A stretch of 64,000 bases of DNA. Origin: JBFMFB01 sp040752115 (GTDB lineage: Bacteria > Pseudomonadota > Gammaproteobacteria > Burkholderiales > Sulfuricellaceae). The DNA lies in assembly GCA_040752115.1 (NCBI GenBank), contig JBFMFB010000001.1, positions 1 to 64,000 of the forward strand. The letters run 5' to 3'. The notes beneath the pieces are model-generated. The model was not told the DNA's origin. It made no database searches and saw nothing but the letters and a program-made list of their open reading frames with translations. Each line of letters starts with the position of its first letter. Positions within the stretch are counted from its first letter, which is position 1. Position numbers and translations under genes: made by a program. Shown here one piece after another: positions 27,229-36,250 of this stretch.

Positions 27229-27810
27229 ATGGCCGAGCGCGAAGGGCGGCTCACCTGCCTCTACGATGCCGTGCAGCTCGATACCGTCCTGGACGGCATG
27301 GCGCGCCAGGCGGCAGGGCTGCTGACCGGCAGGGCGCAGGCAACGATCGTCGGCATCCTGCGCCGCGGCGCGCCGCTGTCGAAAATGCTTCACGTCAGGC
27401 TGACCCGCGATTACGGCATGACAGGCCTGAGGCTCGTTGAGCTGCAAATCAAGCGCTATGCCGACGACCTTACCCTGCTTCACCCCGAAACGCTTCTCAC
27501 CGAAAATCCGGAACACGCCTCGCTCGACCTTTCCGGGCAAACCGTGCTGGTGGTGGACGACGTGATGTACCGTGGCCATTCCATGCTGCGCGCGGTAGAA
27601 TGGCTGGCAGGAAAGAATTCGGCCGAGGTCCGAACAGTGGTGCTGGTGGACCGCGGCGCGGAAAAACTGCCGGTGCGCGCCGATATCGTCGGCATGCGCC
27701 TGGACGTTGCCCCCTCCGACATCATCGAGTGCAACGTGCCGCCTTACGAGGCATCGTTCAGGATAGATCTGCGGCAACCGGGCGGCATTCCTCAAGGAGA
27801 AAAGTCATGA
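27229..27810 (+). CDS. PyrR-like phosphoribosyltransferase
   Basis: 193-residue type I phosphoribosyltransferase. The PRPP loop is VLVVDDVMYRGHS (106-118), a PyrR-like sequence, with the family's IVGILRRGAPLSKML segment earlier. PyrR proteins convert uracil to UMP and in Gram-positives regulate pyr mRNA; this protein is longer at both ends, so substrate and role are unsure. ATG 27229 follows the ubiD stop (27225-27227) by one base, so it belongs to the same operon. Confidence 0.82.
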   Translation: MAEREGRLTCLYDAVQLDTVLDGMARQAAGLLTGRAQATIVGILRRGAPLSKMLHVRLTRDYGMTGLRLVELQIKRYADDLTLLHPETLLTENPEHASLDLSGQTVLVVDDVMYRGHSMLRAVEWLAGKNSAEVRTVVLVDRGAEKLPVRADIVGMRLDVAPSDIIECNVPPYEASFRIDLRQPGGIPQGEKS

Positions 27811-28169
27811 ACCTGGTGCGGAAAATTCTTGGCCCGAAATCCAAATACGACCAAAGCCTGCCCTACACCTACGAAGCCAGGGTGCTGCTCATCAAAGGCG
27901 AAGAAGCCTACAACTCCTATTTCTCGGACACGATTTGCGGCCTGGCGGAATATCTGGGCCGGAACGACATCGAGCCGGAGAGCGTGCGGATTTACGAAAT
28001 CTTCAAGGAACAGGAATCGCTGCTAGACCCGAAGCTCTACACGACAGCCGACAACAAATGGCTTTCCAGAGAGGAATTGTGCGAATCGTTCAAGGAGCAT
28101 TACCCGGGCCACATCCAGAACGGCCACTGCTCGTTTGAAGACAGGGACCACGAAGGCTGCGGGCCATAG
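27807..28169 (+). CDS. Hypothetical protein, 120 residues
   Basis: Soluble acidic protein of no family I recognise. It begins MNLVRKILGPKSKYDQSLPYTYEARV and contains three or four helix-like blocks (YFSDTICGLAEYLG; VRIYEIFKEQESLL; EELCESFKEHY), and a cysteine/histidine-rich end (HIQNGHCSFEDRDHEGCGP). The start overlaps the previous stop (ATGA) and GGAGAAAAGTC precedes it, so it is translated with the phosphoribosyltransferase and is probably functionally linked. Confidence 0.75.
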   Translation: MNLVRKILGPKSKYDQSLPYTYEARVLLIKGEEAYNSYFSDTICGLAEYLGRNDIEPESVRIYEIFKEQESLLDPKLYTTADNKWLSREELCESFKEHYPGHIQNGHCSFEDRDHEGCGP

Positions 28170-28190
28170 CCTGGTTGTGGCGGAGCGAGA

Positions 28191-28262
28191 GGGGGCGCAT
28201 GGCATGCCCCCGGCTTTAGCTGGCGAAATGAAAAAAACCGGGAAGGAGGCTCCCCGGCTTTC
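28191..28262. terminator. Bidirectional hairpins between convergent genes
   Basis: A hairpin GGGGGC...GCCCCC (28191-28211) is followed by a second one at about 28237-28260 (AAACCGGG facing CCCGGCTTT) with A-rich 5' and T-rich 3' flanks. They lie between convergent genes ending at 28169 and 28290 and can serve as terminators in both directions. Confidence 0.6.
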
Positions 28263-28289
28263 CTGCTGAAACGCGGTTGCGTCCCCCTA

Positions 28290-28934
28290 TCAGAACATGT
28301 AGGCGAGTCCTACCGACCACAGATCAACATCGCCTTCACCGGTTTTGCTTTCATCGCCGACGTTTCTGAATCGCTCCCATTCCAGGCGTGCCCCGATGTT
28401 CTTGGTGAAATTGTAGCCGGCACCGATGCCGTAGTGAACGTCGCTCCCCGTTTCATTTTGATCCACCGTGCCGGCAGGTCCGGAAGCGTGAAGTTCCGCC
28501 TTGACACTGTAAGCGCCCAGCCTGCCGAACAGGGAGAAGGCGTCCGATACGGGCACGATCCCCACCGCATCGATGAAAACGCCGTTCTTCGTCTTGATGT
28601 CACCGCTTACGCTGCCGGTCGAGTAGCCCGCAGGGGCCGCGGTAATGTTGCTGCTGAAGGTAAGCTTGCCGAGGTCAACGTATCCCCCCTCAACCGCAAA
28701 GTACTTCATGAACTTGTAACCGGCAAACAACTTGAAGCCGGTATCGGTGTCGTCCACCGACGAGGAGGCGGTAAATCCCAAGCTGCGCCACGTACTGTCG
28801 AGGTCGCCGGAACTCGCGTCGAAGCGTGACTGACCCGCGTTTGCCCCAAGATACCACCCCATATCGGCAGCGACCGCAGCCGGTGCGACCACAACGGTAC
28901 CCATCAAAACAACTGCAAGAATGTGCTTTTTCAT
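28290..28934 (-). CDS. OmpA-like outer-membrane beta-barrel protein
   Basis: 214-residue protein with a signal peptide (MKKHILAVVLMGTVVVAPAAVAAD) and an eight-strand beta-barrel pattern: WYLGANAGQSRF, TGFKLFAGYKFMKYFAVEGGYVDLG, later FSLFGRLGAYSV, HYGIGAGYNFTKNIGARLEWERF, and LWSVGLAYMF. The C-terminal phenylalanine is the usual barrel-assembly signal. No periplasmic peptidoglycan-binding domain follows. ATG 28934 gives the signal peptide; the longer upstream frame has none. Confidence 0.88.
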   Translation of the reverse strand: MKKHILAVVLMGTVVVAPAAVAADMGWYLGANAGQSRFDASSGDLDSTWRSLGFTASSSVDDTDTGFKLFAGYKFMKYFAVEGGYVDLGKLTFSSNITAAPAGYSTGSVSGDIKTKNGVFIDAVGIVPVSDAFSLFGRLGAYSVKAELHASGPAGTVDQNETGSDVHYGIGAGYNFTKNIGARLEWERFRNVGDESKTGEGDVDLWSVGLAYMF

Positions 28935-29319
28935 GAATGATTTCCTTAGGCTAACTAGTGATTGAGAAAAATCGCGAAGGATTTTTCGAAGAAAACCTAT
29001 GAGCACATTCCGTACCAGCAACGAGACATGTCGAATAAACAATGACATGCGAACGAGATTTGAAGAAACCGGGAAAAAATGCCTGGCAGGAAGATGTAAC
29101 AGCGCCAATACGGCAGGATGCGGCAATTCTTGCCAACCACTGCCGAATCAATCTGTTATCCATGCTTTTTCGAATGCGTGAAAACCGAACAGCGCGAAAT
29201 GGGTTGGTCGGGAATTTGTGCAACAAACACACCAAAGACAGGACATGCCGAAATCAATCGTTCATCCCGGCAATCATGAAGCGGCACGCTCGGCCGGCTG
29301 GCAATGCACACCTTGGGGT
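28935..29319. other. Intergenic region upstream of the barrel protein
   Basis: 385 bp without a supported gene. It is more AT-rich than the surroundings and should carry the promoter of the minus-strand barrel gene. It contains no member of the dispersed palindrome families noted elsewhere. A plus-strand frame of 132 codons crosses it but shows no protein-like features. Confidence 0.5.
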
Positions 29320-30831
29320 TCAGAGCCTGTTATGCACCCACTCCAGCAGCGCGTCCTGCGCCGCCTTGCCCGACGCGGCTTTCGGGTGGTTGATCAAAAA
29401 TACCACCGCCATGCGCCGGCCCTTCCTGTCGAACACATAACCGGCGATGCTTTTCACCCCTTCCAGCGAGCCGGTCTTGATGTGGGCGTGACCGGCTACG
29501 CCGCGCTCTTTCAGGCGTTTCTGCATGGTGCCGTCCACCGAGACGATCGGCAGCGAGGATTCAAGCTCGGCGAACATCGGGCTCTGGTAGGCGGCCAGCA
29601 GCAGCCTGCCGAGGTGCCCGGCGCTGATGCGCTCGATCCGCGACAGGCCGCAGCCGTTTTCCAGCGCGAGTTCCGGGAAAGCCAGCCCCTTCGCCGCGAG
29701 CCAATCGCTGACGGCCGCAGCCGCGTTCGGCAAAGTGCCGGGCGCACCCGACTGGACGGCGCCGATGGTGAGAAACAGCTGGCGCGCCATGACGTTGTTG
29801 CTGAATTTGTTGATGTCGCGCACCGCTTCAGCGAGCGGCCTGGATTCGCGGACAACCAAAAGCCGTGCGCCTTTCGGCACTTCGCCCAGACGCACCTTGC
29901 CGCGCAGGGCGCCGCCCGATTCCTCCCACAGTTGCTTGAACACGCCGTGGATATAAGCGGCCGGTTCGAGCACGGCGAGGTTCATATCCTTTTCGCCGCA
30001 GGACGCGGGATAGCTGCCGGAAAGCGTCAGCGCTACGCCCTCCTGCGCGGGGCGGACATCCGGCACGATGCCGTCCTGCCAGCCATTGCACGTGCCGCCG
30101 GAGAGCTTCACCTGGTTGACGATCTTGAGTTGCGGCGGCCTGGGATCGGCCTGGATCGCCACGCCGCCGGGGCCCGGCGAAAAGCGGAAACGGATGGCGT
30201 TAAAATTGACCAGGAGCGCCTGCGGCGCGGCGTTGTAAGGGCGATGGGGTTCGCCGTCGAAGGCGCCCGGATCGCTGCCGCCCGCCTCGAAATAGCGCTG
30301 GTCCAGCACTAGGTCGCCGCGGATGTCGCGCACCCCCCGCGCCCGCAGCTCGCGCAGCAGCAGCCAGAAATTTTCCAGCGTCAGCGAAGGATCGCCGTAG
30401 CCCTTGATGAACAGATCGCCGTCGAGCGCGCCGTCCTTCACCGGTGCGGCGGCGTAAATTTCGGTCTTCCAGGTGTAGGCCGGCCCCAGGAGTTCCAGCG
30501 CGGCATAGGTGGTGACGAGCTTCATCAGCGAGGCGGGGTTCATTGCCTCCTGTGCGCGGTGTGCCAGTACCGGCCGCAGTTTCCCCGCCTCCTGCACGTA
30601 AACGGCCACGCTAGTAGCGGGGATGCCGACCTGCCTGAGCTCGCGCACGACCGGAGCGGGCAGCCTGCCGTCGGCGAACGCCTGCGGCACAGCCAGCGAC
30701 AATGCAAGCAGAATCCATAGGGTGGGCCACTGGCGTAGGGCGTCAATAAGCGAAGCGCATTGCGCCGGATTAAAGCCGGAGACATCCGGCGCATTACGCC
30801 TTCGGCTAATGCGCCCTACGATCCTACTCAA
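29320..30831 (-). CDS. dacB: D-alanyl-D-alanine carboxypeptidase/endopeptidase (PBP4 type)
   Basis: 503-residue penicillin-binding protein of the DacB group that trims and cleaves cell-wall peptides in the periplasm. Catalytic motifs: SLMK (S101, K104), FSNN around residue 340, and HIKTG near the C-terminus. The signal peptide lies at about 37-54 (LWILLALSLAVPQAFA). Everything before it is encoded by a palindromic repeat (30735-30819), and the only in-frame starts are non-ATG (TTG 30831). The start is therefore uncertain and may have been displaced by repeat insertion. Its 5' end overlaps the upstream gene's end by 8 bp. Confidence 0.93.
   Translation of the reverse strand: MSRIVGRISRRRNAPDVSGFNPAQCASLIDALRQWPTLWILLALSLAVPQAFADGRLPAPVVRELRQVGIPATSVAVYVQEAGKLRPVLAHRAQEAMNPASLMKLVTTYAALELLGPAYTWKTEIYAAAPVKDGALDGDLFIKGYGDPSLTLENFWLLLRELRARGVRDIRGDLVLDQRYFEAGGSDPGAFDGEPHRPYNAAPQALLVNFNAIRFRFSPGPGGVAIQADPRPPQLKIVNQVKLSGGTCNGWQDGIVPDVRPAQEGVALTLSGSYPASCGEKDMNLAVLEPAAYIHGVFKQLWEESGGALRGKVRLGEVPKGARLLVVRESRPLAEAVRDINKFSNNVMARQLFLTIGAVQSGAPGTLPNAAAAVSDWLAAKGLAFPELALENGCGLSRIERISAGHLGRLLLAAYQSPMFAELESSLPIVSVDGTMQKRLKERGVAGHAHIKTGSLEGVKSIAGYVFDRKGRRMAVVFLINHPKAASGKAAQDALLEWVHNRL
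30735..30819. repeat. Palindromic repeat forming the 5' end of dacB
   Basis: Inverted repeat GTAGGGCG...GCGCATTGCGCC facing GGCGCATTACGCC...GCGCCCTAC, a second dispersed GTAGGGCGCATTA type. A related GTAGGGTGGGCC-like stretch precedes it at about 30718. The repeat is read through at the apparent N-terminus of DacB. Confidence 0.8.
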
Positions 30832-32239
30832 TCTTCACCACCTCGCGCCGTCCCGGCACTTCCACGTTCCAGTGCCAATTCTTGCGGACCAGGTCGGCAA
30901 ACCCAAACGCAATCGCTTCCTCGCCGTGCACGACGAAAGTCCGGTGCGGCGGCTTTCTGAAATGGCCGAGCCAGGAAAGCAAGCTCGCCTGGTCAGCATG
31001 CGCCGACAGTCCGCCAATGGTATAGATGTCGGCACGCACGGGAATCTCCTGGCCGAAGATGCGCACCAGTTTCGCCCCGTCCACTAGCCGCCGGCCGAGC
31101 GTGCCGGCAGCCTGGAAGCCGGTGATCAGGATCGAGCATTCCGGGCGGCCGAGATTGTAGCGCAGGTGGTGCTTGATGCGCCCCGCATCGCACATGCCGC
31201 TGGCGGAAATGATGATGGCGCCGCTCGTGATCCCGTTGAGCGCCTTGGACTCGGCCACGTCCTGGACGAAATTGACGCGCGGCACGTTCTTGCCCTGGCG
31301 CATCCACTGCATCAGATTGCGCGCTTCCGAATCCATCAGCTCCATGTGCTTCATGGTAATTTCCGTGGCGGCCAGCGCCATCGGCGAATCCACGTAAATG
31401 TCCAGGCCGTGTAGCCTGCCCTGGCGCGTCAGGTCGTGCAGCAGGTAGAGAATTTCCTGGGCGCGGCCCACAGTGAACGCGGGGATGATGACGTTGCCCT
31501 TCTTGCGGTGCAGGGTGTCGTTGATCGCATGCGCCAGCTCATCCAGGGTGTCCTGCATGTTCTTGTGCAGCCGGTTGCCGTAGGTGGATTCCACCACCAG
31601 CACGTCGGCCGACTCGATCGGGGTCGGATCGCGCAGAATGGGGCGCCCCGGGTTGCCGAGGTCGCCCGAAAAAACCAGCTTCTGGGCTTGATCGAACTCG
31701 CTCACCCAGACCTCGGCGATGGCCGAGCCCAAAATGTGCCCAGCGTCGCGGAAACGGCAGCGCACGCCCGGGTGCGGCGTAATCTCGCGGTCGTAATCCA
31801 CCGCACGCACCTGTTTGAGGCAGGCCTCTGCCTCGGCAACGGTATAAAGCGGGGCGATCTCTTCTTCCTCATGATCGTCTCGATGCCGGTTCTTCCGGCT
31901 CGCGTAGGCCGCCCATTCCGCCTCCTTTTCCTGGATATGGGCACTGTCGGGCAGCATCACTTCCAGCAGCTCGGCGGTGGCACGGGTGGCGTAGATCGGC
32001 CCGGCAAAGCCCTGCGCCGACAGGCGCGGCAGCATGCCGGAATGGTCGATGTGGGCATGCGTAAGCAGGATGAAATCGATCCCGGCCGGTTCGAAGCCGA
32101 AACCGGTCAGGTTTTTCAGGCGCGCCTCCCGGTTGCCCTGGAACATGCCGCAATCCACCAGGAATCGGACCTCACCGGTTTCCACCAGGTAGCAGGAGCC
32201 GGTCACTTCGCGTGCCGCGCCGAAAAATTCGAGCTTCAT
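30824..32239 (-). CDS. Beta-CASP metallo-beta-lactamase RNase
   Basis: 471-residue protein of the CPSF/Ysh1-like beta-CASP group. Zinc motif HAHIDHSG (HxHxDH) is at about residue 60, followed by the metallo-beta-lactamase fold, a beta-CASP domain, and a C-terminal region with ISASGMCDAGRI and GGLSAHADQ. These enzymes process RNA as endo- or 5'-exonucleases. The start ATG 32239 gives the usual MKLEFFGAAREVTGS N-terminus. Bacterial members of this group are poorly studied; the specific RNA substrate is unknown. Confidence 0.93.
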   Translation of the reverse strand: MKLEFFGAAREVTGSCYLVETGEVRFLVDCGMFQGNREARLKNLTGFGFEPAGIDFILLTHAHIDHSGMLPRLSAQGFAGPIYATRATAELLEVMLPDSAHIQEKEAEWAAYASRKNRHRDDHEEEEIAPLYTVAEAEACLKQVRAVDYDREITPHPGVRCRFRDAGHILGSAIAEVWVSEFDQAQKLVFSGDLGNPGRPILRDPTPIESADVLVVESTYGNRLHKNMQDTLDELAHAINDTLHRKKGNVIIPAFTVGRAQEILYLLHDLTRQGRLHGLDIYVDSPMALAATEITMKHMELMDSEARNLMQWMRQGKNVPRVNFVQDVAESKALNGITSGAIIISASGMCDAGRIKHHLRYNLGRPECSILITGFQAAGTLGRRLVDGAKLVRIFGQEIPVRADIYTIGGLSAHADQASLLSWLGHFRKPPHRTFVVHGEEAIAFGFADLVRKNWHWNVEVPGRREVVKIE

Positions 32240-32299
32240 TTCCGATCTCCCGTGCAAAGCATCATTATGCAGCACTTCGCCGCGATGCCCAATGCGCCA

Positions 32300-32438
32300 G
32301 AGGCATCGCGATATTGTGCGGTTCCCGCTCTATGCTTATACTTATACGCGTTTGTTAAATTAATGAGATGCTTAGCATTTGAAGTGCGGCCGGAAAGCAC
32401 GTACCGGCACGCGAGATAAAGAGTGTAATATCCGCCAT
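32300..32438 (+). promoter_or_regulatory. Promoter region of hemA
   Basis: An AT-rich island (TATGCTTATACTTATACG, then TTTGTTAAATTAATGAG) in GC-rich surroundings, between divergent genes. It is the natural promoter location for hemA; the exact -35/-10 boxes cannot be fixed. Confidence 0.4.
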
Positions 32439-33689
32439 ATGCAGTTATATACCTTTGGCATCAACCACCATACTGCTCCCCTGTCGATCCGGGAGCAGGT
32501 GGCATTTCACGCAGAAACCCTGGAGCAGGCGCTGCTCGATCTGGTCGGCCACCGTCCGGTCAAGGAAGCGGCGATTCTGTCCACCTGCAACCGCACCGAA
32601 GTCTATTGCAACACCGAGGAGCCGGAAGCGACCATCGACTGGATGGCGGAGTACCATCAGCTGAAGCGGCAAGACATCGAGCCTTATCTGTACGCCCTTC
32701 CCAGCCAGGACGCGGTCAAGCATGCTTTCCGCGTGGCCAGCGGGCTGGACTCCATGGTGCTGGGCGAAACCCAGATCCTGGGGCAAATGAAGAAGGCGGT
32801 CAAAACCGCCGAAACCGCCGGCACTCTCGGGACGTTGCTGCACAAGCTGTTCCAGCGCACCTTCTCGGTCGCAAAGGAAATCCGCACCACCACCGAAATC
32901 GGCGCCAGTTCGGTATCCATGGCTGCGGCCGGGGTGCAGCTTGCACAGCGCATTTTCGCAAACCTGAGCGAGCAAAACGTGCTGTTTATCGGCGCGGGAG
33001 AAATGATCGAGCTGTGCGCGAGCCACTTCGCCGCTCAGAATCCGAAGCACATCATGGTGGCCAACCGCACCCTGGAGCGCGGCCAAACGCTCGCGCGCCG
33101 CTTCAACGGCAGCGCCATCACGCTGAACGAACTGCCGGACTATCTGGCCGCCTACGATATCGTCGTCACCTCAACTGCGAGTCCGCTGCCTATCCTGGGC
33201 AAGGGACTGGTCGAGCGCGCCATCAAGCAGCGCAAGCACCGCCCGATGTTCATGGTGGACCTGGCGGTGCCGCGCGACATCGAGGAAGAAGTCGGCGATC
33301 TCGACGACGTGTTTCTTTACACCGTGGACGATCTCTCCCAGGTCGTCCAGGACGGCCTCGGCAGCCGCCAGCTTGCAGCCGCCGAAGCGGAGGCGATTGT
33401 CGAAACGCGCGTGCGGAATTTCATGGAATGGATGGAAGCCCGCGAAATCGTTCCGGTCATCCGGGCGTTGCGCGACCACGCCGAACGCTACCGCCGGCAG
33501 GAACTTGACCATGCCAGGCGCCTGCTCGCCAAGGGCGAAGATCCGCAGCAGGTCATGGAGATCATCAGCCGGGCGCTCACCAACAAATTCCTGCACGCAC
33601 CCAACCACGCACTCAACAATTCCGCCGGGGAAGACCGCCAGCAGATGGAAGCGCTGCTGCGCCGCCTGTACCACATCCACGCCGAATAA
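32439..33689 (+). CDS. hemA: Glutamyl-tRNA reductase
   Basis: 416-residue NADPH enzyme making glutamate-1-semialdehyde from Glu-tRNA, the first committed step of C5 tetrapyrrole synthesis. It starts MQLYTFGINHHTAPLSIREQV, has the catalytic cysteine in ILSTCNRTEVY, the substrate region GLDSMVLGETQILGQ, an NADPH domain with LFIGAGEM and a C-terminal dimerisation helix. ATG 32439 is the standard start. It is followed by prfA and prmC, an order shared with E. coli. Confidence 0.97.
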   Translation: MQLYTFGINHHTAPLSIREQVAFHAETLEQALLDLVGHRPVKEAAILSTCNRTEVYCNTEEPEATIDWMAEYHQLKRQDIEPYLYALPSQDAVKHAFRVASGLDSMVLGETQILGQMKKAVKTAETAGTLGTLLHKLFQRTFSVAKEIRTTTEIGASSVSMAAAGVQLAQRIFANLSEQNVLFIGAGEMIELCASHFAAQNPKHIMVANRTLERGQTLARRFNGSAITLNELPDYLAAYDIVVTSTASPLPILGKGLVERAIKQRKHRPMFMVDLAVPRDIEEEVGDLDDVFLYTVDDLSQVVQDGLGSRQLAAAEAEAIVETRVRNFMEWMEAREIVPVIRALRDHAERYRRQELDHARRLLAKGEDPQQVMEIISRALTNKFLHAPNHALNNSAGEDRQQMEALLRRLYHIHAE

Positions 33690-33703
33690 CCCGAAGGACC
33701 CAA

Positions 33704-34783
33704 GTGAAACCCTCCATCGCGGCCAAACTCGCCTCTTTGGGCGAGCGCCTGGAAGAGCTCAACCTGCTTTTGAGCAGCGAAACGGCTACCGCCGACATGG
33801 AAAACTACCGGCGCCTGACGCGCGAACACGCCGAGATCACCCCGGTGGTCGAGCAGTACCGCGCCTGGCAGCAGTGCGAGCAGGACATCCAGACTGCGCA
33901 GGAAATGTTGTCTGATCCGGACATGCGCGAATTCGCCGAAGCCGAGATCCGCGAGGGCAAGGAAAGGCTGGCGCAGGCCGAGCTGGAGCTGCAGAAGCTG
34001 CTGCTGCCCAAAGACCCCAACGACGAGCGCAACATCTTCCTGGAAATCCGCGCCGGCACCGGCGGCGACGAATCGGCGCTGTTTGCCGGCGACCTGTTCC
34101 GCATGTACTCACGCTTTGCCGAGCGCCAGCGCTGGAAGGTCGAAGTCATTTCCGAAAGCCCGGGCGAAGTCGGCGGCTACAAGGAAATCATCGCCAAGAT
34201 CATCGGCCAGGGCGCATACTCCAAACTGAAATTCGAATCGGGCGGGCATCGGGTGCAACGGGTGCCGGACACCGAAACCCAAGGCCGCATCCACACCTCC
34301 GCCTGCACCGTGGCGGTGATGCCGGAGGCGGACGAAGTCGCCGAGGTGAACCTCAACCCGGCCGATCTGCGCATCGACACTTTCCGCGCCTCCGGCGCCG
34401 GCGGCCAGCACATCAACAAGACCGACTCGGCGGTGCGCATCACCCACCTGCCCACCGGCATCGTGGTGGAATGCCAGGACGACCGCTCGCAGCACAAGAA
34501 CAAGGCGCAGGCGATGAGCGTGCTCGCCGCGCGCATCATGGACGTGCAACTGCGCGAACGCCACGCCAAGGAAGCCGCCACGCGCAAATCCCTGATCGGC
34601 AGCGGCGACCGTTCCGAGCGCATCCGCACCTACAACTTTCCGCAAGGGCGGATCACCGACCACCGCATCAACCTCACCCTGTACAAGATCGACCAGGTCA
34701 TGGACGGCGATCTGGACGAGCTGACCGGCGCGCTGATGGCCGAGCACCAGGCGGAGCTGCTGGCCTGCCTGGGCACGGAATAA
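33704..34783 (+). CDS. prfA: Peptide chain release factor 1
   Basis: 359-residue factor reading UAA and UAG. The PxT codon-recognition tripeptide is PDT (in RVPDTETQGRIHTSACTVAV) and the peptidyl-hydrolysis GGQ lies in GAGGQHINKTDSAVR. GTG at 33704 is the start, 14 bp after hemA. The downstream prmC gene encodes the enzyme that methylates the GGQ glutamine. Confidence 0.98.
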   Translation: MKPSIAAKLASLGERLEELNLLLSSETATADMENYRRLTREHAEITPVVEQYRAWQQCEQDIQTAQEMLSDPDMREFAEAEIREGKERLAQAELELQKLLLPKDPNDERNIFLEIRAGTGGDESALFAGDLFRMYSRFAERQRWKVEVISESPGEVGGYKEIIAKIIGQGAYSKLKFESGGHRVQRVPDTETQGRIHTSACTVAVMPEADEVAEVNLNPADLRIDTFRASGAGGQHINKTDSAVRITHLPTGIVVECQDDRSQHKNKAQAMSVLAARIMDVQLRERHAKEAATRKSLIGSGDRSERIRTYNFPQGRITDHRINLTLYKIDQVMDGDLDELTGALMAEHQAELLACLGTE

Positions 34784-34790
34784 GCGCGGC

Positions 34791-35660
34791 TTGCAGCCCT
34801 CCGTTTCTTCTCTCCTCAAGCAAGACCAGGCGCGGCTCGCCCAGGCCCTCGACCTTCCCGATGCCGAGGCGCGCGTGGAAGCGCAAATCCTGCTCTGCCA
34901 TGCGCTCGGCGCCACCCGCGCCTGGCTGCTGGCCCACGCCGCCGATCACCCGGAACCTGCGCAACTCGGGCGTTATCAGGCTCTGTTGCAGCGCCGCCTG
35001 GCCGGCGAACCGGTCGCCTACATTCTGGGGAAGCGGGAATTCTACGGCCTCGAATTCAAGGTCACGCCCGCGGTTCTGATCCCGCGCCCGGAAACCGAAC
35101 TCCTGGTTGAACTGGCGCTGGCGCGCATCCCGCCGGATGCGCCGTGCCGGGTGCTGGACCTCGGCACCGGCAGCGGCGCGGTAGCGATCGCCATCGCCCG
35201 CCACCGCCCGGAGGCGCATGTCACGGCGGTGGATCGTTCACCCGAAGCGCTGGACGTGGCGCGGAAAAATGCGGAAAAACTGGAAGCGAAAAACGTGCGG
35301 CTGCTGCAGAGCGACTGGTTCGATGCGCTGGCAGGAAAAAAATTCGGGGGCATTGTCTCCAACCCCCCTTACATCGCCGAAAACGACCCGCACCTCCACC
35401 GGGGCGATCTCCGCTTCGAGCCGGCCGCAGCCCTGGCCTCGGGCGCTGACGGGCTGGACGCGATCCGGCAAATCGTTGCCGGCGCACCGAAGCATCTGGA
35501 GCCGGGCGGCTGGCTCCTGTTCGAACACGGCTACGACCAGGCGGAGCGCTGCCGCGAGCTGATGGCGCAAGGCGGTTTCCAGGAGATCGCCACGGCGGAG
35601 GACCTGGCCGGCATCCCGCGCGTCACTTTCGGACGGAGGATAGCGAACCCATCATCCTGA
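34791..35660 (+). CDS. prmC: Release factor glutamine methyltransferase
   Basis: 289-residue SAM-dependent enzyme that methylates the glutamine in the GGQ motif of release factors. SAM-binding VLDLGTGSGAVAIAIA and catalytic NPPYIAEND are present, with the family's N-terminal helical domain (EARVEAQILLCHALG). The start is probably TTG at 34791, 8 bp after prfA; no better ATG is in frame nearby. Confidence 0.95.
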   Translation: MQPSVSSLLKQDQARLAQALDLPDAEARVEAQILLCHALGATRAWLLAHAADHPEPAQLGRYQALLQRRLAGEPVAYILGKREFYGLEFKVTPAVLIPRPETELLVELALARIPPDAPCRVLDLGTGSGAVAIAIARHRPEAHVTAVDRSPEALDVARKNAEKLEAKNVRLLQSDWFDALAGKKFGGIVSNPPYIAENDPHLHRGDLRFEPAAALASGADGLDAIRQIVAGAPKHLEPGGWLLFEHGYDQAERCRELMAQGGFQEIATAEDLAGIPRVTFGRRIANPSS

Positions 35661-35845
35661 ACTCGGCATCCAGTCGAAGACGAGCGCCGATCATTCGAAA
35701 CGGGCGCACATCCGGATAAAAATGATATTAAATTGACAAATGTCAATACCACTGCAATCCATTACCTATAACATACGCCCCGCTACGCAAATGCCAATGT
35801 GGCAATAGCGGCTGCCTCACTTTAATTTAGTTCGTGGAGAAAGAA

Positions 35846-36073
35846 ATGAAGGTATTTTTCATGATTGTCGCAATCGTATCCGTTTGTTTCATCGGGCTCG
35901 CAACAACCCGAAATGACCACGCGGAGTGGTTTTTCTGGGCCGCAGGATGGGGCGTCTTGGCCGGTTCGCTGATCGGGTTGCCGGCCTCCGTGTGGTGGAC
36001 AAACAGAGGGCAATCCCGGCGCGCGAAATGTTCCGCCTCCCTCCATGCCTGCGGAGGCCCGGCCCTGCGTTAA
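35846..36073 (+). CDS. Small membrane protein, unknown
   Basis: 75-residue hypothetical protein. Hydrophobic segments MKVFFMIVAIVSVCFIGLAT and FFWAAGWGVLAGSLIGLPASVWW predict two membrane helices. A GGAG and A-rich stretch precede ATG 35846, and an in-frame GTG at 35834 is also possible. No family is recognised; the tail (RAKCSASLHACGG) is repeat-like and may be read through from non-coding DNA. Confidence 0.5.
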   Translation: MKVFFMIVAIVSVCFIGLATTRNDHAEWFFWAAGWGVLAGSLIGLPASVWWTNRGQSRRAKCSASLHACGGPALR

Positions 36074-36250
36074 GAGCCTGTTTCAGCAGGTTTCACACCC
36101 CGCGCCGGAGCGCCAGCAGCCGCGCAGCGAACAGCGAGAAAACGAAGTTTCGGCGAAGGCTCACGCCTGCGCGGCGGGCGTGAGTCGAAGCGGCCGAAAC
36201 CAGCGCGCGGCACCGCGGTCGGAGTGCGCGGTAACTCTTGCAGAGACTCC

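Noticed and set aside
29042..29440. Plus-strand 132-codon gene upstream of the barrel protein
   Set aside because: No ribosome site, no protein-like composition, and it runs into dacB antisense.
29218..30312. Long plus-strand frame of 364 codons
   Set aside because: It is antisense to dacB, which contains all penicillin-binding motifs.
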